DNA from: Micromonospora_J zhanjiangensis
Lineage (GTDB): Bacteria > Actinomycetota > Actinomycetes > Mycobacteriales > Micromonosporaceae
Assembly (NCBI RefSeq): GCF_042650605.1
Contig: NZ_JBHSBN010000003.1
Location: 1 to 64,000 of the forward strand
Length of the DNA stretch: 64,000 nt
Direction: 5' to 3'
Shown: piece after piece, positions 1-7,578 of the stretch
How positions within the stretch are numbered: position 1 is the first letter of the stretch
How the letters are laid out: each line of letters starts with the position of its first letter
Notes under the pieces: generated by a model
Told to the model about the DNA's origin: nothing
The model's input: only the letters and a program-made list of their open reading frames with translations
Database searches by the model: none
Translations under genes and position numbers: made by a program

Positions 1-302
1 CTACCTGGCGACGGCCGCCGCGTCCATTCACGACACCCGCGATCCCGGTCACACAACCCGACGATCACCCACGGTCACATCGACCGCCCTGGGATCAAAC
101 TATCAATGGAGTTTTGAAAACGCCTCCCGGAGTGCCACCAGGGTAAGGTCAGTATCTCCCGGCGAGGTTCACCATCCCTAATCGCGCCAGCGCATCTTTT
201 CCACGAAACATTTGGAGGTTCTTTCGTTTCATATACACGCCAGAGCATGTCCAAGTCGGATTCAAAATCCATGGCAGCAGACTCACACCCCAAATCCTAT
301 TT
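1..302. other. No gene supported
   Basis: Both strands were read. Only short overlapping frames without recognisable domains or ribosome sites are seen. The stretch is less GC-rich than the rest of the window and lies just downstream of the decayed helicase remnant, so it is probably non-coding or decayed DNA. Confidence 0.5.
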
Positions 303-586
303 TTAGTGCAGCCGCAGCGGCCGACTTCCTGGATCGATTTCACCGGACTTGATCCGGAAGACGCGCTCACTGTCCCGGTGCAACAGTCCGTCGGCTACCA
401 ACCTGCCGACCGTGCCCCGGAGGCGAAGTTCGGGTTGAGCGACAGATACGGCGCGGGCCACTGGTAACCGGACGCCGTCAACCGGTCGACGTGCGCCCCG
501 ATCCGCTCGTCACGGGGATGCACGAAGCTGGAGGTGAACTCGCGGTAGTCCTCGATGAGACGATCCCGTACATCGAAGACATCCAC
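303..586 (-). pseudogene. Remnant of DEAD/DEAH-box helicase N-terminus (frameshifted)
   Basis: From an ATG at 586 the minus strand reads MDVFDVRDRLIEDYREF and on to LNPNFASG. This resembles the N-terminus of a large actinobacterial DEAD/DEAH-box (DUF1998-type) helicase family. That frame stops soon after, near 395. Near 417-420 a one-base shift opens a second frame reading GTVGRLVADGLLHRDSERVF and then IKSG...RPLRLH, which continues the same family pattern until a TAA at 303-305. No helicase motifs remain beyond this point. The piece is therefore a 5-prime fragment with a frameshift and a large deletion. Family assignment is from remembered sequence patterns, so it is moderate. Confidence 0.6.
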
Positions 587-684
587 CAGCGATCCCCCAG
601 CCGCGCCACAATGTTGCAGGTTGCCGATTCAACCATTCCGATCGCGGATCGCCATCCCCCGGTCGCGCCCTGTCGCCCATCCGA

Positions 685-1329
685 CTATCCACTCGATCCC
701 GGGTTCGCCAGCAGTTGGCCGCGCAGGAGGTGGCGTACCCATTCCTCCCACCGCTCGGCCGGCCAGCCCCGGTCGCGCACCAGGACCAGGTAAAGCTCGG
801 GGCTGAGCAGGGCGAACAGTTCATCGGCGGCCCGCTCGGCGGACAGGCCCGGCCGGGCGTCCGGCTTGGTGACCAGTGCGTCCGCGGCGGTCGCGTAGAC
901 CGTGTGGCGCGGGTCGACGCCGTCCGGCTTCCACAGTTCGGAGATCTCCGGTTCGATCGTCGCGGCGGTCCGCATCACCTCGGCGAGCGGCGCGACACGT
1001 TCCAGCATTTCCCGCGCGCCGGCCACCAGGCGCCGGAGTGACTCGTCGGCCGAGTTCGCCTCGACGGCGGCGCGGAACCAGGCTCGCTGCACCGTCGGCA
1101 CCTGCTCGTCGTCCCCGGCGAGCAGGCTGTCGCTCAACTCCTTCAGCACGGTCCGCTTGTTGCCGAAGACGAAGTAGACGGTCTGAACGGCGTACCCGGC
1201 CCGGTCCGCGATGTCCTGGAGCGTGGTCGCGCCGTATCCGCGCTCCACGAACAGGTCCCGCGCGGCGGCCAGGATCGTCCGCCGGGTCAGTCGGCTCTTC
1301 TCGGCTCGCTTGCCCTTGACCTGAGTCAT
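685..1329 (-). CDS. TetR/AcrR family transcriptional regulator
   Basis: 214 residues, a usual TetR length. The N-terminal helix-turn-helix spans about residues 15-61 (RRTILAAARDLFVERGY, then TTLQDIADRAGYAVQTVYFVFG), the standard TetR DNA-binding pattern. The variable C-terminal half is the presumed ligand and dimer domain. The ATG at 1329 is the natural start because it leaves the HTH about 15 residues in. It is divergent from the methyltransferase at 1389, and the 59-bp gap holds an 11-bp-arm palindrome, so it most likely represses both itself and that gene. The ligand is unknown. Confidence 0.93.
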   Translation of the reverse strand: MTQVKGKRAEKSRLTRRTILAAARDLFVERGYGATTLQDIADRAGYAVQTVYFVFGNKRTVLKELSDSLLAGDDEQVPTVQRAWFRAAVEANSADESLRRLVAGAREMLERVAPLAEVMRTAATIEPEISELWKPDGVDPRHTVYATAADALVTKPDARPGLSAERAADELFALLSPELYLVLVRDRGWPAERWEEWVRHLLRGQLLANPGSSG

Positions 1330-1345
1330 CTCCGTAGCCTATATC

Positions 1346-1373
1346 TAGAGTTGAACACTAGAGTTCAACTCTA
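1346..1373. promoter_or_regulatory. Palindromic operator for the TetR regulator
   Basis: Perfect inverted repeat TAGAGTTGAAC (1346-1356), 6-nt spacer, GTTCAACTCTA (1363-1373). It sits centrally between the divergent TetR and methyltransferase starts. The size and symmetry fit a TetR dimer site. The methyltransferase ribosome site (AGGAG, about 1378-1383) lies just beyond it, so binding would block its expression. Confidence 0.8.
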
Positions 1374-1388
1374 ACAAAGGAGCGGAAC

Positions 1389-2216
1389 ATGCAGACGATC
1401 GCGAACGTCCGGCAGGCCGAGGCGTGGAACGGCCCGGAGGGCGTCCACTGGGCCGACAACGCCGACCGTTACGACGCGATGGCCCGGGGCATCAACGAAC
1501 CGCTGCTCACCGCCGCCGGGATCGGCGAGCGGGACCGGGTGCTCGACGTCGGGTGCGGCAACGGTCACTTCACCCGGTTGGCCGCCCGGCGTACCGCCGG
1601 CCAGGTCCTGGGTGTCGACATCTCGGCGCCGATGATCGCCCGCGCGCGGACCACCGCCACCGGGGAAGGCATCACCAACGCGACCTTCGAGGAGGGCGAC
1701 GCCCAGGTGTACGCGTTCCCGACCGCCGCCTTCGACGTCGCCGTCAGCCGGGGCGGGGTGATGTTCTTCGACGACCCGGTCGCCGCGTTCACGAACATCG
1801 GCCGGGCCCTGCGACCGGGCGGCCGGCTGGCCTTCGCCGGTCCCGGCGACGCCGCGCCGGAGCACGCCCGGGCGTTCGGGGCGCTCGCGCCGCTGATGCG
1901 TCGGCCTTCACCGGCGGCCCGCGGGATGGGCTCGCTCACCGATCCGGCCCGGATCGAGGCGGTTCTCACCGCCGCCGGCTTCGCCGACGTGTCGGTGGCC
2001 CGGGTCGAGGTGCCCTGCGTCTGGGGCCGGGACGCCGACGACGCCGTGTCGTTCTACTTCTCCCTCGGTCCGGTCACCGTCAACCTGGCCGGCGTGGACG
2101 AGGCGACCGTCACGAAGGTCCGCGACGAGGTGCGATCGGCCCTGCGGGAGTTCGAAGGGCCGACGGGGGTCTCGGTGCTGGGCACCATCTGGCTGGTCAC
2201 CGCGGTCCACCCCTGA
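1389..2216 (+). CDS. Class I SAM-dependent methyltransferase
   Basis: 275 residues. SAM-binding motif I is VLDVGCGNG at residues 51-59, followed by an acidic motif II region (GVDISAPMIARAR). Motifs AFDVAVSRGGVMFFDDP and LRPGGRLAF are typical of the UbiE/COQ5-like methyltransferase fold. The substrate cannot be read from sequence. An AAAGGAG site precedes the ATG. It is divergent from and probably repressed by the adjacent TetR protein, a common arrangement for small-molecule-responsive modification enzymes. Confidence 0.9.
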   Translation: MQTIANVRQAEAWNGPEGVHWADNADRYDAMARGINEPLLTAAGIGERDRVLDVGCGNGHFTRLAARRTAGQVLGVDISAPMIARARTTATGEGITNATFEEGDAQVYAFPTAAFDVAVSRGGVMFFDDPVAAFTNIGRALRPGGRLAFAGPGDAAPEHARAFGALAPLMRRPSPAARGMGSLTDPARIEAVLTAAGFADVSVARVEVPCVWGRDADDAVSFYFSLGPVTVNLAGVDEATVTKVRDEVRSALREFEGPTGVSVLGTIWLVTAVHP

Positions 2217-2254
2217 CGGCGCCGGCCCAGACCGGCGGGCGGCCCGCGCCGCCG

Positions 2255-2286
2255 CCGGTCCGCGCCGGTGCCGGTCCGCGCCGGTG
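2255..2286. repeat. Tandem 16-bp duplication in intergenic DNA
   Basis: CCGGTCCGCGCCGGTG occurs twice back to back (2255-2270 and 2271-2286), with a further partial copy near 2300, between the convergent methyltransferase and hydrolase genes. Each unit contains CCGG/CGCG dyads. No function is evident; slippage is a sufficient explanation. Confidence 0.6.
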
Positions 2287-2313
2287 CCTGAGCCAGCTCG
2301 CCGCCGGTCCGCG

Positions 2314-3096
2314 TCACCCTCCGTCGAGGGTCAGTTCGGTTTCGATGCCGTAGTGGTCGGACAGGTACGCACGCCGACCGTCGGCCAGCGGCACCTCGTC
2401 CCGGAACACCAGCCGCGCCCGCGCCGTGATCTCCCGGTCCGGCGTCGACCGGACGTACACCTGGTCGAGCGCGGGCGGCGCGGGCCAGCGCGGCGTCGGC
2501 CGGTACGTCGGTTCGGCGTCGCCGGCCAGCACGTCGCGCAGCCCGGTCACGGCGGCGAAGTCCCGCAGCAGCGCCGAGGAGCGCGGCACGTTGAAGTCGC
2601 CGGTGACCACCACCGGCAGCGTGGGGTCGAGCGCGGCGACCGCGCCGGCCAGCCGGCTCAGTTCGACCCGGGCGATCCGGCTGTACGGGTTCTCCGGCGA
2701 CCAGTCGTCGTCCCGGTTGGCCGACAGGTGGGTGTTCACCACGATCAGCCCGCCACCCGGTGTGTCGACGGTGGCGAGCTGGGCACCCTTGCGCATGAGC
2801 AGTTCCGGTCGGACCGGCCGCCACGGCGGGAACCGCAGCGACCGGCACCGCCGGACCGGCCACCGGGACAGCAGCACCAGGCCGCCGCGCGGCAGCACGG
2901 TCCCGGAGTACGCGTGGTGTGGGAACGCCCTGGCCAGCAGGCGGGCGTTGGGGCCGTAGACGACCTCCTGCAGGCACACGACGTCGTAGGCCGCCCGGTC
3001 CAGGATCGCCGCCAGCGCCCGTAGCCGGGGGCGGACGTCCCCCGTGAACAACGCGTTGAGGGTCAGCATCCGCAGCGCGGTCCGGCCGTCGGTCAT
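2314..3096 (-). CDS. Endonuclease/exonuclease/phosphatase (EEP) family protein
   Basis: 260 residues from the ATG at 3096. EEP hallmarks occur in order: an N-terminal TLNALF segment, the metal-binding Glu in VVCLQEV, a central VVTGDFNVP, and the C-terminal catalytic SDHYGIET. The family cleaves phosphodiesters or phosphate esters in a metal-dependent way; members include nucleases, sphingomyelinases and inositol phosphatases, so the substrate is open. No signal peptide is seen. The frame stays open upstream to 3447, but that stretch is low-complexity Pro/Arg and overlaps the small gene at 3267-3440, so the 3096 start is preferred. A second EEP protein lies at 30700-31428. Confidence 0.87.
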   Translation of the reverse strand: MTDGRTALRMLTLNALFTGDVRPRLRALAAILDRAAYDVVCLQEVVYGPNARLLARAFPHHAYSGTVLPRGGLVLLSRWPVRRCRSLRFPPWRPVRPELLMRKGAQLATVDTPGGGLIVVNTHLSANRDDDWSPENPYSRIARVELSRLAGAVAALDPTLPVVVTGDFNVPRSSALLRDFAAVTGLRDVLAGDAEPTYRPTPRWPAPPALDQVYVRSTPDREITARARLVFRDEVPLADGRRAYLSDHYGIETELTLDGG

Positions 3097-3266
3097 CCGC
3101 CCATTGTGATCAGCTCTCGCGTCCGGCGCACCGGCGCCCGTCCCCGATCGGCGGCGCGGGACCGCACATCGCCAACACGTCACATCGAAAAGCGTGTGGT
3201 TACTACGTTTTCGATGTGAGCCGAAAGGCGGTACCGCCGCCGGACGGAGAGGGGGCAGGCTGAGCC

Positions 3267-3440
3267 ATGGACGAGCAGCCAAATCGTGAGCAGTTCTCGG
3301 ACGAGGAGTACGCGTTCCTCCGCCACGTACGGTTCGGTGAGCTGCCGGACCGGGTCCGGCCGGAGGACCGGGTCGAGTTGACGGAGACGGACCCGCCGGC
3401 CGACCAGCCGGAGCCGCAGGTCTGGCACCCGCAGGGCTGA
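3267..3440 (+). CDS. Small acidic conserved protein, 57 residues
   Basis: ATG at 3267 opens a 57-residue frame beginning MDEQPNREQFSDEEYAFLRH and ending at TGA 3438-3440. It is acidic, rich in Glu, Asp and Pro, has no membrane segment, and resembles small hypothetical proteins I associate with this actinobacterial group. It ends 3 nt before the convergent exporter gene. Function unknown. The compact gene-like composition and sensible start support it, although it is short. Confidence 0.6.
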   Translation: MDEQPNREQFSDEEYAFLRHVRFGELPDRVRPEDRVELTETDPPADQPEPQVWHPQG

Positions 3441-3443
3441 CGG

Positions 3444-4913
3444 TCACCGATCGGTCCGCCGGCCGGCGAGCCGGACCGCGAGCAGGCCGGTGAGCACGGC
3501 GAGCACGGCCTCACCGGCGAACACCGCCACGGTTGCCGCCCGCCAGCCGACACCGCCCGGCGTCGCGTCCGCGACCTGGAAGAACAGCGTGCCGAGCACG
3601 GCCACGCCGACCGCGACGGCCGCCTGCTGGGTGGTGGTGAGCACGCCGCTGGCGACCCCGGCCCGATCGGTGGGGATCTCGGCCAGCACCACGCCGAAGA
3701 CCGGGATCATCACCAGCCCCTGTCCGACGCCGATCACCACGAACGCGGGCAGCAGGGTCCACCCGGTCAGTTCCCGGTAGTCCAGCCCGGCCTGCACCGC
3801 GACGGCGGCCAGGGCCGCGGCCAGGACGACGGCGCCGACCACGACCACCCGGCCCGCGTACCGGGCGACCAGCCGGGGCACGGCCAGCGACACGGCGAGG
3901 AAACCCACCGCGTACGGCGCGAGCGCCAGCCCGGCGCCCAACGGCGTCATGCCGAGCCCCTCCTGCAACGAGATCCCGGTGGTGAGCAGGAACCCGCCGA
4001 CGCCGACGAAGAACGCGGCGACGACACCGAGTCCGCGCCGGAACGGCACCAGCCGGAACAGCGACGGCGGCAGCAGCGGCGCGCCGCCGGCCCGTTCCCG
4101 CCGGCGCTGGTCCCGGACGAAGACGTACGCCGCGACCGGCGCCCCGGCCAGGGCGACCAGGCTCCAGGCCGGCCAGCCGGCCGGCGCGCCGAGGCTCGGC
4201 GGCACCAGCAGCAGGCCGAGGCAGAGGGTGAGCAGCGCCGCCCCACGCAGGTCCAGCGGGACGGCCCGCCCCCGGGTCTCCGGCACGAACCGCACCGCGA
4301 GCGCGGCTATCAGCAGGCCGAGTGGGGCGACGGTGAGGAAGACGACCCGCCAACCGAGGTGGGCCAGGTCGACCGCGACGGCGACGCCGCCGTACAACTG
4401 GCCGGCCACGCAGGCCAGACCGAGCGCGGCGCCAAAGCCGGCGAGTGCCCGCTGCCGCGCGGCGCCGGCGTAGGTGGCCTGGATGGTGCTGAGCACCTGC
4501 GGGGCGAACAGACCGGCGGCGGCGCCCTGCACCAGTCGCCCGACGACCAGGGTCTCGGCGTTCGGGGCCAGGCCGCAGGCCACCGTCGTGACCGCGAAGG
4601 CCACCAGGCCGAGGATCATGACCCGGCGCCGGCCGTACCGGTCGCCGAGCCGGCCGCCGGCCACCAGGGCCGCGGCGTAGGACACCGAGTACGCCGCGAC
4701 GACGAGTTGCAGCAGGGCCGCGTCGGCGCGCAGCGACCTGCCGATCACGGGCAGGGCGACGTTGACGACGAAGAAGTTGGCGGTGGCCAGGAAGGTCGCG
4801 AGCAGGATGACCGGCAGCGCCGCCCGACCGGCCCGGGGTGCGGGCCGAATTTCGCCGGGTGGTGTCGACGGTGGATCGGTACGGGCCACGGCGGCCCTGC
4901 TGGTGATGGTCAC
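3444..4913 (-). CDS. MFS drug exporter, DHA2 (14-TM) family
   Basis: 489 residues with about 14 hydrophobic segments, the length and layout of the EmrB/QacA (DHA2) proton-driven exporters. Motif A between TM2 and TM3 reads GGRLGDRYGRRRVM, and the antiporter motif C region is seen near residues 150-165 (GFGAALGLACVAGQLYGG). It acts in the cytoplasmic membrane. It is divergent from the XRE regulator at 5015, and the shared gap holds repeated TGGTACC elements, so substrate-responsive control by that regulator is likely. The exported compound is unknown. Confidence 0.92.
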   Translation of the reverse strand: MTITSRAAVARTDPPSTPPGEIRPAPRAGRAALPVILLATFLATANFFVVNVALPVIGRSLRADAALLQLVVAAYSVSYAAALVAGGRLGDRYGRRRVMILGLVAFAVTTVACGLAPNAETLVVGRLVQGAAAGLFAPQVLSTIQATYAGAARQRALAGFGAALGLACVAGQLYGGVAVAVDLAHLGWRVVFLTVAPLGLLIAALAVRFVPETRGRAVPLDLRGAALLTLCLGLLLVPPSLGAPAGWPAWSLVALAGAPVAAYVFVRDQRRRERAGGAPLLPPSLFRLVPFRRGLGVVAAFFVGVGGFLLTTGISLQEGLGMTPLGAGLALAPYAVGFLAVSLAVPRLVARYAGRVVVVGAVVLAAALAAVAVQAGLDYRELTGWTLLPAFVVIGVGQGLVMIPVFGVVLAEIPTDRAGVASGVLTTTQQAAVAVGVAVLGTLFFQVADATPGGVGWRAATVAVFAGEAVLAVLTGLLAVRLAGRRTDR

Positions 4914-4940
4914 CCGGCCAGCATTCGCGGGCCCCGGGGG

Positions 4941-5013
4941 TGGTACCAGAGCGTGATTATCCTGGTATCAATGCCACCTGGTACCGGTTTACCACCGGAG
5001 GGATGCTGGTACC
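4941..5013. promoter_or_regulatory. Divergent promoter with repeated TGGTACC elements
   Basis: TGGTACC occurs at 4941-4947, 4979-4985 and 5007-5013, with a near copy TGGTATC at 4963-4969. The core GGTACC is itself palindromic. The repeats cover the whole gap between exporter and XRE regulator, as expected for operators bound by that regulator. Binding is inferred. Confidence 0.5.
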
Positions 5014-5014
5014 C

Positions 5015-5881
5015 GTGACGATCGTCGAACCACGACGCGCCGAACTCGCGGCGTTCCTGCGCTCCCGCCGGGCGCGGCTGCGCCCCGAGGATGTGGACCT
5101 GCCCACGGGTGGCCGGCGCCGGACGCCCGGGCTGCGTCGGGAGGAGGTCGCCCAGCTCGCCGGGGTCGGGGTGACCTGGTACACCTGGCTGGAGCAGGGT
5201 CGGCCGATCAACGCCTCGATCTCGGTGCTCGACGCCATCGCCCGCAGCCTGCGCCTGGCGCCCGACGAACGGCGACACCTCCTCGCGCTCACCGGGACCG
5301 CCGACGCGCCGACCGACGCGCCGGCCATCCAGGTCGATCCGGTGCGGCAACGCATCCTCGACGCGCTGGACCCCTATCCCGCGCAGATCGTCAGCCCGCG
5401 CTGCGACCTGCTCGCCGCGAACCGCAGCGCGCGGGCGCTGCTGGGTGACTGGCGCGAGCTGCCACCACACCGGCGGAACGTCCTCTGGCTGCTGTTCACC
5501 GAGCCGGCATGGCGCCGGACCCTGGTCGACTGGCGGTCGGAGGCCGCGCACTCCCTGGCCATGTTCCGCGCCGCCCGCGCCGAGCACGTCGGCGAACCGG
5601 CCTGGTCCGCACTGGTCCGGGAGCTGACCGACGTCTCCGCCGACTTCCGCCGGATGTGGAATGACCATGCCGTGGCCAGCCCGACCACCCGGCTGAAGCT
5701 GTTCACCCACCCGGGGGTGGGGCAGTTCCGGCTGGAAACGGCCAGCCTGTGGCTGCGCGACCTGCCCGGCGCCCGGATGACCGTCTACACGGCCGCCGAC
5801 CCGGCCACCGAGGACGCGCTGCGCCGGATCCACGACCGGCCGCCCTTCACCGACTGGTCCCCCCTCACCCGCAAGCCCTGA
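5015..5881 (+). CDS. XRE-family regulator with MmyB-like ligand domain
   Basis: 288 residues from GTG 5015. The N-terminal HTH (about residues 5-75) includes RRTPGLRREEVAQLAGV and the characteristic TWYTWLEQG motif of the MmyB/MltR_LBD group. The rest is the PAS-like ligand domain with SPRCDLLAANRSARALL and a Trp-rich middle. An ATG at 5003 is also in frame but sits directly on the GGAGGG site (4996-5002), so the GTG with normal spacing is preferred. It is divergent from the DHA2 exporter and probably controls it. The ligand is unknown. Confidence 0.9.
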   Translation: MTIVEPRRAELAAFLRSRRARLRPEDVDLPTGGRRRTPGLRREEVAQLAGVGVTWYTWLEQGRPINASISVLDAIARSLRLAPDERRHLLALTGTADAPTDAPAIQVDPVRQRILDALDPYPAQIVSPRCDLLAANRSARALLGDWRELPPHRRNVLWLLFTEPAWRRTLVDWRSEAAHSLAMFRAARAEHVGEPAWSALVRELTDVSADFRRMWNDHAVASPTTRLKLFTHPGVGQFRLETASLWLRDLPGARMTVYTAADPATEDALRRIHDRPPFTDWSPLTRKP

Positions 5882-5898
5882 CAAGGACCGCTCAGTTC

Positions 5899-5915
5899 GT
5901 GTTACGTTGTAATAC
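5899..5915. promoter_or_regulatory. Imperfect palindrome upstream of ribbon-helix-helix gene
   Basis: GTGTTAC (5899-5905), GTT, GTAATAC (5909-5915): 6 of 7 arm positions are complementary, in an A/T-rich patch that also looks like a -10 region (TAATACAT). Ribbon-helix-helix proteins often bind short palindromes over their own promoters, so autoregulation is plausible. Confidence 0.45.
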
Positions 5916-5958
5916 ATGACGCCGGGGCCGAGCTTGACGAGTGGAGGAGGCGGGTTCA

Positions 5959-6318
5959 ATGAGCACTCCCGACTTCGAGCAGATGACCAAGGACGAGATC
6001 ATCGCGTGGTTCCGGACCACGGAAAACCTCTCGCCGGCGTTGGCCGGGATGGAACCAGCCGTCGAGCCAGCACCCCGCGCGACACCGGAAGCCCCGATGA
6101 TGCTGGCCAGCATCCGACTCCCGGTCGCCCTGGTGGAGCAGCTCGACGAACTCGCCGAACGGCAGGGGACGCGCCGCTCCGACGTGGTCCGCGAGGCACT
6201 GCTCGGATACGTCGCCGCGCGGACCGGCCCGGTGGGGCAGGACGAGGCCGAGCACGCGCTCGACGTTCTGCGCCGCTTGGTGGCCGGCCGGACCGACGGC
6301 CACGCCGAGGCCGCCTGA
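5959..6318 (+). CDS. Ribbon-helix-helix (CopG/Arc-type) DNA-binding protein
   Basis: 119 residues. The ribbon-helix-helix domain is at about 49-86: strand LASIRLP, helix VALVEQLDELAERQG, then TRRSDVVREALLGYV. The N-terminal 45 residues are an extension rich in Pro, Ala and Glu. This resembles antitoxin-type repressors, but no toxin gene follows. A GGAGGAGG-like site precedes the ATG at 5959. After its TGA the same frame continues into a strongly hydrophobic segment (6319-6435), see that entry. Confidence 0.85.
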   Translation: MSTPDFEQMTKDEIIAWFRTTENLSPALAGMEPAVEPAPRATPEAPMMLASIRLPVALVEQLDELAERQGTRRSDVVREALLGYVAARTGPVGQDEAEHALDVLRRLVAGRTDGHAEAA

Positions 6319-6345
6319 GCGGGAGGGTTCCGCCGGGCGTACCTG

Positions 6346-6435
6346 TTGATCGCCGCCGGTGCCTGCCTGCTGGTGCTGACGGTCGCGGGCGCCGCCGTGG
6401 TGGTGGTCCGCCGCCGGGGACGTTTGGCCTGGTGA
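6346..6435 (+). other. Possible small membrane peptide or read-through tail
   Basis: In frame with the preceding ribbon-helix-helix gene, separated only by one TGA (6316-6318), the sequence encodes a run of about 20 hydrophobic residues (LLIAAGACLLVLTVAGAAVV) followed by VVRRRGRLAW and TGA at 6433-6435. This is a textbook single membrane span with a positive-inside tail. A TTG at 6346 could start it, but the GGGAGGG at 6321-6327 is 18 nt away. It may be a tiny separate ORF, a read-through extension, or a decayed fusion. Confidence 0.3.
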
Positions 6436-6494
6436 CGGGGATGGGCATCGGCCGGCGACACCGGCCTCGGCGGCCGGCTGAAACCGCCTGATCT

Positions 6495-6536
6495 CCGGTA
6501 CCCCCCGGCACAAACGGGCCGGCCGGGGGATACCGG
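6495..6536. terminator. Hairpin between convergent genes
   Basis: 15-nt arms 6495-6509 (CCGGTACCCCCCGGC) and 6522-6536 (GCCGGGGGATACCGG) pair with a single mismatch around a 12-nt loop. It lies between the ribbon-helix-helix gene and proC, which converge here, so it can terminate both. No U-tract, as usual in high-GC actinomycetes. Confidence 0.65.
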
Positions 6537-6547
6537 GCCCCGCACGG

Positions 6548-7366
6548 TCAGGTGCTCTGCGCGGCGATCTCCCGGGCCCGGTCGCGGGCCGCCTCCAGCG
6601 CGGCCAGCAGGGCCGCCCGGACGCCGTGGTTCTCCAGCTCACGGATCGCCGAGATGGTGGTGCCGGCCGGCGAGGTGACCGCCTCGCGCAGCTTGACCGG
6701 GTGCTCGCCGGAGTCGCGGAGCATGATCGCCGAGCCGATCGCGGACTGCACGATCAGGTCGTGGGCCACCTGCCGCGGCAGGCCGAGCAGGATGCCCGCG
6801 TCGATCATCGCCTCGACCAGCAGGTAGAAGTAGGCCGGCCCGGAACCGGACAGCGCGGTGACCGCGTCCTGCTGGGACTCGGGTACCCGGATGGTGCGAC
6901 CCAGCGGGGTGAACATCCCCTCGGCCAACGCCAGGTGCTCGCCGGTGGCGTGCGGGCCGGCGGAGATCGCTGTCATCGCCTCGTCGACCAGTGCCGGGGT
7001 GTTGGTCATCACCCGCACCACCGGCGTGCCGGCCGGCAGTCGACGACCGAAGAAGCTGGTCGGCAGGCCGGCGCAGAGCGAGATCACCAGCTTGTCGGCC
7101 GGCACCTTCGGGGCGATCTCGTCCAGCAGCACGCCGGCGTCCTGCGGCTTGACCGCCACGGCGAGGACGTCCGCCTCGGCCACCGCGGTCAGGTTGTCCA
7201 CCACCCGTACGCCGTACCGGGCGGACAGCTCCTCGGCCCGCTCGGCCCGACGCGTGGTGACCAGCAGCCGGTCCGCCGACCAACCGGCCCGCAGCAACCC
7301 GGAGAGCACCAGCTCCCCGATCTTGCCCGCCCCGATCACCGCAACGGTGCGCATCCCCGCCGCCAT
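6548..7366 (-). CDS. proC: Pyrroline-5-carboxylate reductase
   Basis: 272 residues. It catalyses the last step of proline synthesis, reduction of 1-pyrroline-5-carboxylate with NAD(P)H in the cytoplasm. The N-terminal Rossmann motif is VAVIGAGKIGE near residues 7-17. Family signatures follow: AVKPQD, VRVMTNTPALVDEAM, and the C-terminal ALSGSGPAYFYLLVEAM with REAVTSPAGTT. The ATG at 7366 follows GGAAGGGG at good spacing; a second ATG lies four codons downstream. The frame is open upstream, but that is antisense to pfkA composition and not coding. It lies downstream of pfkA with a terminator hairpin between. Confidence 0.95.
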   Translation of the reverse strand: MAAGMRTVAVIGAGKIGELVLSGLLRAGWSADRLLVTTRRAERAEELSARYGVRVVDNLTAVAEADVLAVAVKPQDAGVLLDEIAPKVPADKLVISLCAGLPTSFFGRRLPAGTPVVRVMTNTPALVDEAMTAISAGPHATGEHLALAEGMFTPLGRTIRVPESQQDAVTALSGSGPAYFYLLVEAMIDAGILLGLPRQVAHDLIVQSAIGSAIMLRDSGEHPVKLREAVTSPAGTTISAIRELENHGVRAALLAALEAARDRAREIAAQST

Positions 7367-7477
7367 CGCCACCCCTTCCACCCACCACGTCCCAGGATGA
7401 CCCAACTGTCCAGAATCACCCCACAAGCCCCCGCAGGCCCTACCGTTCGTCGGACGACCCGCCGGCCACGGGCCGGG

Positions 7478-7540
7478 TGGCCCGACCGTGACCGAGGCGG
7501 ACATCAAGCCTGACGGGCCGCCTCGGGCACGGTCGGGCCA
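7478..7540 (-). terminator. Long hairpin downstream of pfkA
   Basis: 23-nt arms 7478-7500 and 7518-7540 pair with one mismatch around a 17-nt loop. It begins about 40 nt past the pfkA stop. Its strength suggests it separates pfkA from proC transcription. Confidence 0.7.
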
Positions 7541-7578
7541 CCCCCCAACCCGCAGAGGATGAAACCAGAGACGAACGA

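Noticed and set aside
2314..3447. Longer start for the EEP protein at 3447
   Set aside because: The extra N-terminal part is low-complexity Pro/Arg, overlaps the small gene at 3267-3440 and has no ribosome site; ATG 3096 fits the family.
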